Source: CALKJP01 sp046299555 (GTDB lineage: Bacteria > Bacteroidota > Bacteroidia > JACCXN01). Taken from it: a DNA stretch of 64,000 nt. Below, one piece after another: positions 8,641-17,556 of the stretch (positions are counted from its first letter, which is position 1; each line of letters opens with the position of its first letter). The notes under the pieces are model-generated. The model was not told the origin of the DNA. It searched no databases and saw nothing but the letters and a program-made list of their open reading frames with translations. A program made the position numbers and the translations under genes. The DNA lies in contig JBKBHS010000002.1 of NCBI GenBank assembly GCA_046299555.1, positions 248,001 to 312,000 on the forward strand, in the 5' to 3' direction.

Positions 8641-9582
8641 TTAATTCATTAATCCTCTTCCGGTTTTTACAATTTTATTTTCTGCTTTTAATTCGTTAAA
8701 TATTTTATCTAACACCCCATTTACAAATACATTGCTTTTTGGTGTACTGTAACGTTTTGATATATCTATGTATTCATTCAAACTAACTTTAATGGGTATG
8801 TTTGAAAAATTTAAAACTTCGGCTAATGCCATTTTCATAATTAAAATATCCATTGCAGCAATTCTATCAACTTCCCAATTTTTGGTTTTTTCAGAAATCA
8901 TTTCTTCATATTCTTTTGAATGAATTACTGTTTTACGAAATAAATCAACCATAAATTTTCGATCATCTTCTTCGTCATTAAACAAATTAAGAATAAGCAA
9001 TGGTTCGTTTTCTTTAGTTTGTTTTAATGATTTAACAAGCATGCTGTTTACTAATTCAAAATCGTCTAACCAGTATATACTTCTTTCTTCATAAAAATGA
9101 AGTAATAATTCATCTTGCGAAATGATTTTTTTAAATATTTGAATGGTAAATTCTGCATCTTCTTGATAATTGTTTTCCCGAGTTTGCATGTATGTTTTAT
9201 ACCACTCGCTTTTTTGAACAGCCGAAAAAATTTTTCTAATTAATTCTTTTTCGCCCGTCCAAGAAATTTTACGTTGCGTAGCTATTGATGCAATTCTTTT
9301 GTCTTCTTCTATTTTTTTGATTAATAGATTATTGACAAATTTATAATTGGGATTTAAATCTTCTTGAGTGGGTAGTTTTTTATTTTTTCTTTCTTCTATT
9401 TGAATTGCTGCAGCATGTGTAAGCTCAGGCAATATGAGTAATTGAGAAATATACAAGTCGTAAACTTTTTCTATACTAAGATTTAATTCTTTTTCGCCCG
9501 CCAATAAATCGTTTTTTTCGGATTGAAAAAAAGCGTACAATGCTTGTAAAACTTTAACTCTTAAATGCCTTCTGCTTAACAT
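8641..9582 (-). CDS. nusB: Transcription antitermination factor NusB
   Basis: A 313-residue protein, about twice the length of enterobacterial NusB. The start MLSRRHLRVKVLQALYAF is the typical NusB first helix, and the C-terminal 130 residues carry the conserved NusB/RsmB fold (WEVDRIAAMDILIMKMALAE, YIDISKRYSTPKSNVFVNGVLD). The long central insertion is usual in this phylum. NusB binds NusE (S10) and boxA RNA to support rRNA transcription. It is second in the operon, 22 bases after leucine dehydrogenase. Confidence 0.94.
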   Translation of the reverse strand: MLSRRHLRVKVLQALYAFFQSEKNDLLAGEKELNLSIEKVYDLYISQLLILPELTHAAAIQIEERKNKKLPTQEDLNPNYKFVNNLLIKKIEEDKRIASIATQRKISWTGEKELIRKIFSAVQKSEWYKTYMQTRENNYQEDAEFTIQIFKKIISQDELLLHFYEERSIYWLDDFELVNSMLVKSLKQTKENEPLLILNLFNDEEDDRKFMVDLFRKTVIHSKEYEEMISEKTKNWEVDRIAAMDILIMKMALAEVLNFSNIPIKVSLNEYIDISKRYSTPKSNVFVNGVLDKIFNELKAENKIVKTGRGLMN

Positions 9583-9604
9583 GTATCTCTTTTAAATCCT
9601 TTTA

Positions 9605-10705
9605 TTAATATGATAGTTTAACTTTTCCGATTGCTTCGATACGTTGTTCAGCCATTCTATTTGCTGCAACATAGGTTGGGATATTTTCTTCAGCTGAAAT
9701 TTTTAAAATTTGTAATGTAGTATTATAAATATTTTCTGCTTTGGCTAATGCTCTATCGCGATTATATCCTTCTAATTCAGTGTAAACATTTATTAGTCCT
9801 CCTGCATTAATTAAAAAGTCAGGGGCATACAAAATTCCTTTTTTCATTACAGCTTCACCATGCACTTTTTCATTAGCAAGTTGATTATTAGCGGCACCTG
9901 CAATAATGGAACATTTTAATCTTTCTAATGTATTATCGTTTATGGTTGCACCTAATGCACAAGGTGCATAAATATCCATATCCATATCGTAGAAAGCATC
10001 TTTATCAACTACTTCTACACCATATTGTTTAACTACGGCATCTAATCTGTCTTGAAATATATCGGTTACATAAACTTTAGCACCTTCTTTCACTAAATGC
10101 CCCACTAAACTTTCACCTACATGTCCTACTCCTTGTACAACTATTTTTTTACCATTTAAACTATCATTTCCCCAACGATAATTAGCTGAAGCTTTCATAC
10201 CCATATATACTCCAAATGCGGTAACCGGTGATGGATCGCCACTACCACCCATTGATTCAGGAATACCGGTTACATGCTCTGTTTCCATATGTACGTATTC
10301 CATATCTTTGGTGTTTATTCCAACATCTTCAGCTGTAATATATTTTCCTCCCAAACTATTTACAAACTTGCCAAATCTTCGCATCATTGCTTCTGATTTA
10401 TCTTTTCTTGAATCGCCAATAATTACGGCTTTTCCTCCTCCTAAATTTAAACCGGTGATGGCGGCTTTATAGGTCATTCCACGTGATAAGCGCAAAACGT
10501 CATTTAAAGCTTCTGATTCATTGGCATAAGCCCACATTCTTGTTCCTCCTAATGCAGGTCCTAAAATTGTGTTATGTATGGCAATAATACATTTTAAACC
10601 TGTTGCTTCATCATATCCAAATACCACTTGTTCATGATTATGAAGTGACATATTTGCCAATGTAGTACTTTGTACTGTTGCTTTTGCTTCTTTTAATTCT
10701 GACAT
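9605..10705 (-). CDS. Leucine/Glu/Phe/Val-type amino acid dehydrogenase
   Basis: A 366-residue NAD-dependent enzyme that oxidatively deaminates a branched-chain amino acid (probably leucine or valine) to its 2-oxoacid. The catalytic Lys segment TGLNLGGGKAVIIGD and the substrate-site stretch GGKYITAEDVGI are present, then the Rossmann motif VVQGVGHVGESL. Length fits leucine dehydrogenase. The ATG at 10705 is preferred over a TTG three codons upstream. A -7 box lies about 54 bases upstream. The product would feed a branched-chain E1 dehydrogenase such as the one at 2667-4751. Confidence 0.9.
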   Translation of the reverse strand: MSELKEAKATVQSTTLANMSLHNHEQVVFGYDEATGLKCIIAIHNTILGPALGGTRMWAYANESEALNDVLRLSRGMTYKAAITGLNLGGGKAVIIGDSRKDKSEAMMRRFGKFVNSLGGKYITAEDVGINTKDMEYVHMETEHVTGIPESMGGSGDPSPVTAFGVYMGMKASANYRWGNDSLNGKKIVVQGVGHVGESLVGHLVKEGAKVYVTDIFQDRLDAVVKQYGVEVVDKDAFYDMDMDIYAPCALGATINDNTLERLKCSIIAGAANNQLANEKVHGEAVMKKGILYAPDFLINAGGLINVYTELEGYNRDRALAKAENIYNTTLQILKISAEENIPTYVAANRMAEQRIEAIGKVKLSY

Positions 10706-10758
10706 GATATTCAAAAATTAAATTATTAATGTAAATGTTTCTTTTTTTACTATGTGCG

Positions 10759-10766
10759 CAAAGTTA
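10759..10766 (-). promoter_or_regulatory. -7 box for the leucine dehydrogenase-nusB-yajC operon
   Basis: Minus-strand TAACTTTG matches the Bacteroidota -7 consensus TAnnTTTG; the predicted transcription start is near 10755, giving a leader of about 50 bases. No good -33 TTG is seen at the usual spacing. Confidence 0.6.
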
Positions 10767-11001
10767 ATTTTAATTTTTTACCTCATTACTTAAAATCTTA
10801 TAAAAATTATAGATTCCTCAAAAAGTTAATTTTAATGAAAGTAAAATTATTTATAGTTATGCTATTTGGTTTTTGCTTTATTTAAATACCTATGAAAATT
10901 GAATTATGATTAATACGAATATCTATTTATTATTATGGTACTCTATTTATAGTTCTAATTAATTCAATTGCATATTTAGAGCTAAAAGAAATTTAAAAAA
11001 C
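10767..11001. other. Intergenic stretch with no convincing gene
   Basis: A very AT-rich gap between the leucine dehydrogenase promoter and the pnp terminator. It holds a 16-codon plus-strand reading frame (10835-10885) that reads like a hydrophobic signal peptide, and the second copy of a 15-base direct repeat, AAAGTTAATTTTAAT, at 10822-10836 (first copy at 10760-10774, overlapping the -7 box). Nothing else is supported. Confidence 0.5.
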
Positions 11002-11030
11002 AAAAAAGCGAGGTAAAACCTCGCTTTTTT
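11002..11030 (-). terminator. Intrinsic terminator after pnp
   Basis: A 12-bp stem AAAAAAGCGAGG / CCTCGCTTTTTT with a 5-base loop, directly beyond the pnp stop codon on the minus strand. Confidence 0.93.
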
Positions 11031-11031
11031 A

Positions 11032-13152
11032 TTAATCTTTATTTTCAGGTTTAGGAAGTAATGCTTTGCGTGAAAGTTTAAACTTTCCGGTTTTTTTATC
11101 AATTTCCATGAGTTTAACTTTTACTAAATCTCCTTCTTTAAATATACCTTCCATATTTTCAATTCTTCTATGCTCTATTTCAGAAATATGTAGTAATCCA
11201 TCTTTACCGGGCATAAATTCTACAAATGCGCCAAATGGCATGATAGATTTTATTTTTCCTTCGTAAACTTCGCCAATTTCAGGTTGTGCAACTATTCGCT
11301 TAATACGTGCAATTGCTTTATCAATTGAATCTTTATTGTCTGCCGAAATATCTACAATTCCTTTATCTCCTGATTCTTCTATGGTAATAACAGTACCTGT
11401 ATCTTTTTGTATTTCTTGAATTATTTTTCCTCCAGGTCCAATAACTGCACCAATAAAATCTTTAGGAATTTCCATTTGTATTATTCGGGGAGCATGCGGT
11501 TTATAATCTTCTCTTGGAGCTGAGAGGGTTTTTAAGATTTCATTCATGATGTGCAAACGACCTTGACGAGCTTGTTCTAATGCTTCTTCCATAGCTGAAT
11601 AAGGAAGCCCATCTACTTTTAAATCCATCTGACAAGCGGTGATTCCATCTTTAGTTCCACATACTTTAAAATCCATATCTCCTAAATGGTCTTCATCTCC
11701 TAAAATATCAGATAATATGGCATATTTTCCACTACTATCGGTTATTAGCCCCATAGCTATACCGGTTACAGGTTTGCTAATTTTTACCCCGGCATCCATC
11801 AAAGCTAAAGTACCGGCACATACGGTGGCCATAGACGATGAACCGTTAGATTCTAATATATCCGAAACCACTCTGACTGTATATGGGCAATCTTTGGGGA
11901 ATACTTGTTTTAAAGCTCTTTGAGCTAAATTTCCATGCCCAATTTCTCTTCTTCCGGGACCTCTGTTTGGCTTTACTTCACCGGTTGAAAATGGAGGGAA
12001 ATTGTAATGCAACATAAAGTTATTCTGTGTTTGAATAACTGCTGTATCAATTGTTTGTAAATCTAATTTGGTTCCTAAAGTAACTGTTGTAAGCGACTGT
12101 GTTTCACCACGAGTAAATATAGCCGAACCATGAGCTGCGGGTAAATAACCCACTTCTGACCAAATAGGACGTATTTGAGTTGTGGTGCGTCCATCTAATC
12201 TTTTGCCTTCATGTAGTATCATATTACGCATAGCATAATATTCTACTTCATGATAATATTTCTTAATCAAGGCTTCTTTTTCAGTTCTTTCTTCTTCGCT
12301 ATAGGTGGCTAAATAATCTTCTAAAACCTTTTTAAAAGCTTCAGCTCTTTCTGCTTTGGGTAAGCCTGATTTTGCTACTTCATAAACTTTATCGTAGGTA
12401 TCTTTTTTTACTTTTTCACGTAATTCTTCATCGTTTATTTCGTGGCAATAGGCTCTTTTGGGTTTTTCTCCGACTAATTTTACTAAACCTTCAATTCCGG
12501 CAATTTGAATTTTTATTGCTTCATGTGCAAACTTAATGGCTTCCAGCATATCTTTTTCAGATATTTCTTTCATTTCGCCTTCTACCATTACAATATCTTT
12601 TTTATTAGCGGCTACAATCATATCTATATCTGAATTTTCTAATTCTGATATAGACGGATTGATAACAAATTGTCCGTTTATTCTTCCTACACGTACTTCA
12701 GAAATGGGGCCGTTAAAAGGAATATCTGAAACGGCTATGGCTGATGCTGCTGCTAAACATGCATAAGCATCGGGTAAAGTTTGCTTATCGGATGAAATTA
12801 AATATACCAATACTTGTGTTTCAGCATGGTAATCTTCCGGGAATAAGGGTCTTAAAGCGCGATCGATTAATCGGCTAATTAATATTTCGTTGTCTGATGG
12901 TTTTGCTTCACGTTTAAAAAAACCACCCGGAAAACGACCTGTAGAAGCAAATTTTTCTTGGTAATCTACTGTTAAAGGTAAAAAATCTAAGCCTTCTTTT
13001 GCTTCTTTGGCAGAGCAAACAGTAGCTAATAGCATATTATCGCCCACTTTTAATACAACGGCTCCATCAGCTTGTTTAGCTAACTTTCCTGTTTCAAGGC
13101 TAATTACCTTGCCATCAGGCATGGTAAATGTATGAGTAAATCCTAATTGCAT
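11032..13152 (-). CDS. pnp: Polyribonucleotide nucleotidyltransferase (PNPase)
   Basis: A 706-residue phosphorolytic 3'-5' exoribonuclease. Domains in order are two RNase PH folds (about 1-220 and 310-540) with an all-alpha linker, a KH domain with the GXXG loop in GAVIGPGGKI near residue 565, and an S1 domain from about residue 625 (GEVYEGKIKSIMPFGAFVEF). The core motif FPPFSTGEVKPNRGPGRREI is intact. It lies downstream of rpsO, the classical rpsO-pnp order, but a strong terminator stands between them and no separate promoter is visible, so expression probably depends on read-through or processing. Confidence 0.97.
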   Translation of the reverse strand: MQLGFTHTFTMPDGKVISLETGKLAKQADGAVVLKVGDNMLLATVCSAKEAKEGLDFLPLTVDYQEKFASTGRFPGGFFKREAKPSDNEILISRLIDRALRPLFPEDYHAETQVLVYLISSDKQTLPDAYACLAAASAIAVSDIPFNGPISEVRVGRINGQFVINPSISELENSDIDMIVAANKKDIVMVEGEMKEISEKDMLEAIKFAHEAIKIQIAGIEGLVKLVGEKPKRAYCHEINDEELREKVKKDTYDKVYEVAKSGLPKAERAEAFKKVLEDYLATYSEEERTEKEALIKKYYHEVEYYAMRNMILHEGKRLDGRTTTQIRPIWSEVGYLPAAHGSAIFTRGETQSLTTVTLGTKLDLQTIDTAVIQTQNNFMLHYNFPPFSTGEVKPNRGPGRREIGHGNLAQRALKQVFPKDCPYTVRVVSDILESNGSSSMATVCAGTLALMDAGVKISKPVTGIAMGLITDSSGKYAILSDILGDEDHLGDMDFKVCGTKDGITACQMDLKVDGLPYSAMEEALEQARQGRLHIMNEILKTLSAPREDYKPHAPRIIQMEIPKDFIGAVIGPGGKIIQEIQKDTGTVITIEESGDKGIVDISADNKDSIDKAIARIKRIVAQPEIGEVYEGKIKSIMPFGAFVEFMPGKDGLLHISEIEHRRIENMEGIFKEGDLVKVKLMEIDKKTGKFKLSRKALLPKPENKD

Positions 13153-13196
13153 ATTTTAAAATTGAATTAAATTAAATGCCTAAAGGCATAAATAAC

Positions 13197-13226
13197 AAAA
13201 AAGGCAATTTATAAATTGCCTTTTTT
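13197..13226 (-). terminator. Intrinsic terminator between rpsO and pnp
   Basis: A perfect 14-bp stem (AAAAAAGGCAATTT / AAATTGCCTTTTTT) with a 2-base loop. It sits 45 bases before the pnp start. A second small palindrome, ATGCCTAAAGGCAT, follows at about 13176-13190. It may act as an attenuator or processing site in the rpsO-pnp mRNA. Confidence 0.9.
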
Positions 13227-13247
13227 GCATGAATTTTAATGATGTGA

Positions 13248-13517
13248 TTATTTTCTTAAGTTTAATTCTGCTACTAAAGCTCTGTACCTTTCAAGGTTGG
13301 TATTTTTTAAGTAGTTAAGAAGGCTTCTTCTTTTTCCAACCAAATTTATAAGTGCTCTTTGTGTAGCAAAATCTTTTTTGTTAGATTTTAAGTGCTCTGT
13401 TAAATGTTTAATTCTTAATGAAAACAAAGCAATTTGAGCTTCGGTAGAACCGGTATTTTTTTCTGATTTACCGTACTTTTTAAAAATTTCCTTTTTAGTT
13501 TCTGATGTTAAATACAT
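13248..13517 (-). CDS. rpsO: 30S ribosomal protein S15
   Basis: An 89-residue protein of exact S15 length. Conserved parts include GSTEAQIALFSLRIKHLTEH, the rRNA-binding HLKSNKKDFATQRAL and GKRRSLLNYLKN. S15 binds the central domain of 16S rRNA early in 30S assembly. It is headed by one of the best promoters in the window and followed by a strong terminator and then pnp. Confidence 0.98.
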   Translation of the reverse strand: MYLTSETKKEIFKKYGKSEKNTGSTEAQIALFSLRIKHLTEHLKSNKKDFATQRALINLVGKRRSLLNYLKNTNLERYRALVAELNLRK

Positions 13518-13563
13518 TTTTAAATCTTTTGTAAAATTATTCTTTCTTTCCTATTTCAGCCCG

Positions 13564-13595
13564 CAAATGTATAAAAAAATTGAATATTTACAAAA
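13564..13595 (-). promoter_or_regulatory. Promoter of rpsO (-33 and -7)
   Basis: On the minus strand TTTTG (13595-13591) is followed after 19 bases by TACATTTG (13571-13564), matching TTTG-N19-TAnnTTTG. Predicted transcription start is about 13560, giving a 43-base leader. Confidence 0.78.
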
Positions 13596-13602
13596 GCTTA
13601 TA

Positions 13603-14448
13603 TTAATTTTTAAACATTTCGAGGGTTTGAGCAAGTTTTGCTTTTAAATCTTTTCGATGAACAATAAAATCTAAAAAGCCATGCTCTAAAACAAACTCTG
13701 AAGTTTGAAATCCCTTGGGCAATTCTTTACCAATGGTTTCTTTAACAACACGTGGACCGGCAAAACCTATTAATGCACCAGGTTCGGCTATATTTAAATC
13801 GCCCAACATGGCATACGAAGCAGTAACTCCACCGGTTGTAGGATCGGTTAATAATGAAATATAGGGAATTTTAGCTTCTGATAAGAGGGTAAGCTTGGCT
13901 GATGTTTTTGCCATTTGCATAAGCGAAAATGCAGCTTCCATCATTCTTGCTCCACCTGATTTTGAAATTATTAATAATGGAATTTTATGTTCAATACAAT
14001 AATCTATGGCTCTTGAAATTTTTTCGCCTACCACAGACCCCATAGAACCTCCTATAAAGCTAAAATCCATACAAGCTATCATTAAATCGTTTCCATTTAC
14101 TTTTCCATGGGCAGTTCTTATGGCATCTTTTAAATTTGTTTTTTCTATTGAAGCTTTAAGTCGCTCAGTATATTTTTTTGTGTCTGAGAAATTTAAAGGA
14201 TCTCCGGCTACCAAATTTTCATTTATTTCTTTAAACTGATTATCATCAAAAATTAATGAGAAATATTCAACTGAGCCTATTTTTTCGTGATAATCACACT
14301 TGGGACAAACATATTTATTTTCAACATGTTCTTCGGTTGGAGTAATGGTTTTACATGACGGACATTTATACCATAATCCTTCAGGGGTTTCTTTTTTCTC
14401 TTTTGTGGAAGTAGTAATCCCTTCTTTTATCCTTTTAAACCAACTCAT
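13603..14448 (-). CDS. accD: Acetyl-CoA carboxylase carboxyltransferase subunit beta
   Basis: A 281-residue subunit of the acetyl-CoA carboxylase carboxyltransferase, making malonyl-CoA for fatty acid synthesis. The N-terminal four-cysteine zinc ribbon is complete (Cys29, Cys32, Cys48, Cys51), followed by the crotonase-like domain with KSGGARMMEAAFSLMQMAKT, LTDPTTGGVTASYAMLGD and AEPGALIGFAGPRVV. accA is not adjacent. It lies 44 bases downstream of the aldolase gene and may share its transcript. Confidence 0.97.
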   Translation of the reverse strand: MSWFKRIKEGITTSTKEKKETPEGLWYKCPSCKTITPTEEHVENKYVCPKCDYHEKIGSVEYFSLIFDDNQFKEINENLVAGDPLNFSDTKKYTERLKASIEKTNLKDAIRTAHGKVNGNDLMIACMDFSFIGGSMGSVVGEKISRAIDYCIEHKIPLLIISKSGGARMMEAAFSLMQMAKTSAKLTLLSEAKIPYISLLTDPTTGGVTASYAMLGDLNIAEPGALIGFAGPRVVKETIGKELPKGFQTSEFVLEHGFLDFIVHRKDLKAKLAQTLEMFKN

Positions 14449-14492
14449 AATTTTAAGATTTAGAATTTATAAATCTTTGTTATAAAGAGAAA

Positions 14493-15551
14493 TTAAGCTA
14501 TTGTAATTTCTTTTTCTAAATATACATCTTGAATGGCATTTAATAAAGCAATTCCCTCTTTCATATCTTTTTGGAATGCTTTACGTCCGGAAATTAGTCC
14601 ATGACCTCCTGCTCGCTTATTAATAACTGCAGTGGCAACAGCTTCGGTTAAATCGGAAGCCCCTTTTGATTCACCACCTGAATTTATCAAACCAACTTTA
14701 CCCATATAACAATTAGCTACCTGATAACGACATAAGTCAATTGGATGATCAGTAGTTAATTCACTATAAACTTTTGGATGTGTTTTACCAAAGTTAATTG
14801 CATTGTAACCTCCATTGTTGGTTGCTAATTTTTGTTTGATGATATCTGCTTGTATGGTAACTCCTAAATGATTAGCTTGTGAAGTTAAATCGGCAGAAGT
14901 ATGATAATCTACTCCGTCTTTCTTAAATGCACTGTTTCTAATATAACACCATAAAATGGTTGCCATTCCAAGTTCGTGTGCGCGTTCAAATGCTTGTGCA
15001 ATTTCTATAATTTGTCTTGAAGATTCATTAGAGCCGAAATAGATAGTGGCACCTACTGCAACCGCTCCTAAATTCCATGCTTCTTCAACGGTTCCAAATA
15101 ATATCTGATCGTATTTATTTGGATATGTTAAAAATTCGTTGTGATTTATTTTTACGACAAAAGGTATTTTGTGGGCATATTTTCTTGATACGGAAGCAAG
15201 TACTCCAAATGTTGAAGCAACTGCATTACAACCACCTTCAATAGCTAATTTTACAATATTTTCGGGATCGAAATATATTGGATTGGGAGCAAATGAAGCC
15301 CCTGCTGAGTGTTCTATACCTTGATCAACGGGTAAAATTGATACATATCCGGTACCGGCTAAACGCCCATGATTATATATGGCTTCTAAGCTTCTTAGTA
15401 CTTGTGGATTTCTGTTGCTTAAAGCAAATGCTTCGTCAACAAAATTGGGTGAAGGGAGTAATAACGATTCTTTAGTGATAGTTTTACATTGATGATTCAA
15501 CAATGAATCGGCTTGAGCTCCTAATATTGATGCAATTTTATCAACTGACAT
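14493..15551 (-). CDS. Class I fructose-bisphosphate aldolase (DhnA/FbaB type)
   Basis: A 352-residue Schiff-base aldolase of the bacterial/archaeal type that cleaves fructose 1,6-bisphosphate in glycolysis. Recognisable segments are SILPVDQGIEHSAGASFAPN near residue 75, FVVKINHNEFL, GAVAVGATIYFGS and the phosphate-binding GLINSGGESKGASDL near the C-terminus. A -7 box lies 30 bases upstream. The gene precedes accD on the same strand. Confidence in the family is high; kinetic role relative to any class II enzyme is unknown. Confidence 0.93.
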   Translation of the reverse strand: MSVDKIASILGAQADSLLNHQCKTITKESLLLPSPNFVDEAFALSNRNPQVLRSLEAIYNHGRLAGTGYVSILPVDQGIEHSAGASFAPNPIYFDPENIVKLAIEGGCNAVASTFGVLASVSRKYAHKIPFVVKINHNEFLTYPNKYDQILFGTVEEAWNLGAVAVGATIYFGSNESSRQIIEIAQAFERAHELGMATILWCYIRNSAFKKDGVDYHTSADLTSQANHLGVTIQADIIKQKLATNNGGYNAINFGKTHPKVYSELTTDHPIDLCRYQVANCYMGKVGLINSGGESKGASDLTEAVATAVINKRAGGHGLISGRKAFQKDMKEGIALLNAIQDVYLEKEITIA

Positions 15552-15580
15552 ATTTAAATGGTATTTAATGTTATTGGCTG

Positions 15581-15588
15581 CAAACTTA
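15581..15588 (-). promoter_or_regulatory. -7 box for the class I aldolase gene
   Basis: Minus-strand TAAGTTTG fits TAnnTTTG; predicted start near 15577, a leader of about 26 bases. No clear -33 element. Confidence 0.55.
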
Positions 15589-15611
15589 CATAATTTTAAT
15601 AAGTAGCCTAA

Positions 15612-16214
15612 TTACTTGCTTTTATTTTTAACTTCATTCCATGTTTTATAACCTGATTCCTGAATTTTTAAATCAGAAGGAATTTCTCGTAAAGGCTCAC
15701 ATTCCTTAAAAGTTGCGTACATTTCGGCCGGTAATTGTTGATAAAGTTTGGTGCCTTCTGTTTTCCAATTAAGCATTTCATCACTTACATCTTTTATAAT
15801 TTTATGAGGATTTCCTACCACAACTTTTCTTTCCGGTATTTCTGTGTTGGCAGAAATGAAACAAAGCGCACCTATAATGCTGTTATTCCCAATGATTGCA
15901 TTATCCATAATTACAGCATTCATGCCTACTAATACATTTTTGCCTATTGTAGCACCATGAATTATTGCACCATGACCAATGTGGGCGCTTTCCATTAATC
16001 TAACTGTAACTCCCGGAAACATGTGAATGGTACAACTTTCTTGAACATTACAACCGTCTTCAATAATTATTTGCCCCCAATCGCCTCTTAATGAAGCAAA
16101 GGGCCCTATATAAACATCTTTTCCAATAATGACATTTCCAACCACATAAGCCATTGGATGTACAAATGCACTTGGATGAATAACCGGCTTATATCCGTTA
16201 AATTCGTATATCAT
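15612..16214 (-). CDS. Hexapeptide-repeat (gamma-carbonic anhydrase-like) protein, PaaY-like
   Basis: A 200-residue left-handed beta-helix protein with isoleucine/valine hexapeptide repeats from about residue 10 to 140. Three histidines fit the metal site of the gamma-carbonic anhydrase fold (TIHMFPG, and ESAHIGHGAIIHG). This arrangement and length match PaaY, the thioesterase-like accessory protein of phenylacetate degradation. It follows the thiolase gene by 3 bases, which supports the PaaY reading. A simple acyltransferase or carbonic anhydrase role cannot be excluded. Confidence 0.83.
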   Translation of the reverse strand: MIYEFNGYKPVIHPSAFVHPMAYVVGNVIIGKDVYIGPFASLRGDWGQIIIEDGCNVQESCTIHMFPGVTVRLMESAHIGHGAIIHGATIGKNVLVGMNAVIMDNAIIGNNSIIGALCFISANTEIPERKVVVGNPHKIIKDVSDEMLNWKTEGTKLYQQLPAEMYATFKECEPLREIPSDLKIQESGYKTWNEVKNKSK

Positions 16215-16217
16215 AAA

Positions 16218-17423
16218 TTATACTTTTTCAATAATTACGGCATAACCCTGTCCAACTCCTATACACATGGTAACAAGCGCATAACGCTTATTTTGTTCAT
16301 GAAGTTCTATTGCTGCCGAATTAAGAATTCGAGCTCCACTCATACCTAAAGGATGTCCAAGAGCAATAGCACCGCCATTAGGATTTAATCGCGGGTCGTT
16401 ATCAGCCATTCCTAGTGCTCTTGAGCAAGCTAAAACTTGAGCTGCAAATGCCTCGTTTAGTTCGATTATATCCATATCATTTAGTGTTAATCCGGCTTTT
16501 TGAAGAGCTTTTTTACTTGCTTCAACCGGACCAATTCCCATAATTCTTGGTTCCACTCCAGCCACTCCGCATGATACAATTCTTGCTTTTGGTTTTAAAT
16601 TATATTTTTTAATTGCTTTTTCTGAAGCTAATAATAAGGCAGCTGCGCCATCATTTAAACCTGATGCATTACCGGCCGTAACGGTACCTGTTGATTTAAA
16701 TGCCGGTTTTAATTTAGATAATGCTTCTAAAGTAGTATCCGGTTTTAAAAATTCATCTTTATTAAAAATTTTGGGATCACCTTTTCGTTGAGGAATTTCA
16801 ACCTTTACAATTTCTTTATCAAAACGTCCTTTAGCTTGAGCTGCTGCTGCTTTTTGCTGACTCCAAAGCGCAAATTTATCTTGATCTTCGCGAGATATCT
16901 TATCTCTTTCGGCTAAGTTTTCGGCTGTTTCTCCCATTCCATCAACTCCGTATAATTCTTTCATTTTGGGATTTATAAATCGCCAACCAAAACTGGAATC
17001 ATACATTTGTTGATCTCGTCCAAATGCTGTTGAAGCTTTAGATATTACCCAAGGTCCACGTGTCATATTCTCTACACCTCCGGCTATAATTAAATCGGCA
17101 TCTCCGGTCATAATTGCTCTTGCTGCCGCCATTGAAGCAGATAATCCTGATGCGCATAGTCTATTTACCGTTTCACCCGGAACTTGATAAGGTAATCCGG
17201 CTAATAATAATGCCATTCGTGCTACATTTCTGTTATCCTCGCCTGCTTGATTTGCACATCCCATTATCACATCCGATATTTCCATGGGATCAATTCCTGA
17301 ATTTCTATTGATTAATTCTTTTAAAACCAATGCTGCCAAATCATCTGTTCTAACCGTGGCCAAAGCCCCTCCAAAATTTCCGATTGGAGTTCTTACTCCG
17401 TCAATTATAAAAGCTGAGTGCAT
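16218..17423 (-). CDS. Thiolase, 3-oxoadipyl-CoA thiolase-like (PcaF/PaaJ)
   Basis: A 401-residue thiolase. Catalytic residues are visible: nucleophile Cys90 in NRLCASGLSA, His in GGAIALGHPLGMSGARI, and the second Cys in TMCIGVGQG. The stretches GCANQAGEDNRNVARMA and GRDQQMYDSSFGWRFINPKM resemble 3-oxoadipyl-CoA thiolases more than acetoacetyl-CoA thiolases. That enzyme yields succinyl-CoA and acetyl-CoA in aromatic catabolism. It forms an operon with the PaaY-like gene. The paaABCDE oxygenase is not in the window, so the pathway assignment is inferred. Confidence 0.9.
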   Translation of the reverse strand: MHSAFIIDGVRTPIGNFGGALATVRTDDLAALVLKELINRNSGIDPMEISDVIMGCANQAGEDNRNVARMALLLAGLPYQVPGETVNRLCASGLSASMAAARAIMTGDADLIIAGGVENMTRGPWVISKASTAFGRDQQMYDSSFGWRFINPKMKELYGVDGMGETAENLAERDKISREDQDKFALWSQQKAAAAQAKGRFDKEIVKVEIPQRKGDPKIFNKDEFLKPDTTLEALSKLKPAFKSTGTVTAGNASGLNDGAAALLLASEKAIKKYNLKPKARIVSCGVAGVEPRIMGIGPVEASKKALQKAGLTLNDMDIIELNEAFAAQVLACSRALGMADNDPRLNPNGGAIALGHPLGMSGARILNSAAIELHEQNKRYALVTMCIGVGQGYAVIIEKV

Positions 17424-17556
17424 AGAAATAAAAATTTTAAGAATTCACGAATATATTATTTTATAAGGAATTTAGAGTTTATTGATTTTTATTTAGAATA
17501 TAATTATTTATTTTTCTTTTTATATCTGAATAAAATTTGATATTAAATAAGTTTTA

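Noticed and set aside
10715..11031. tRNA or small RNA gene in the long gap
   Set aside because: I could not build a cloverleaf or find a promoter-terminator pair; only AT-rich sequence, a weak peptide frame and the pnp terminator are present.
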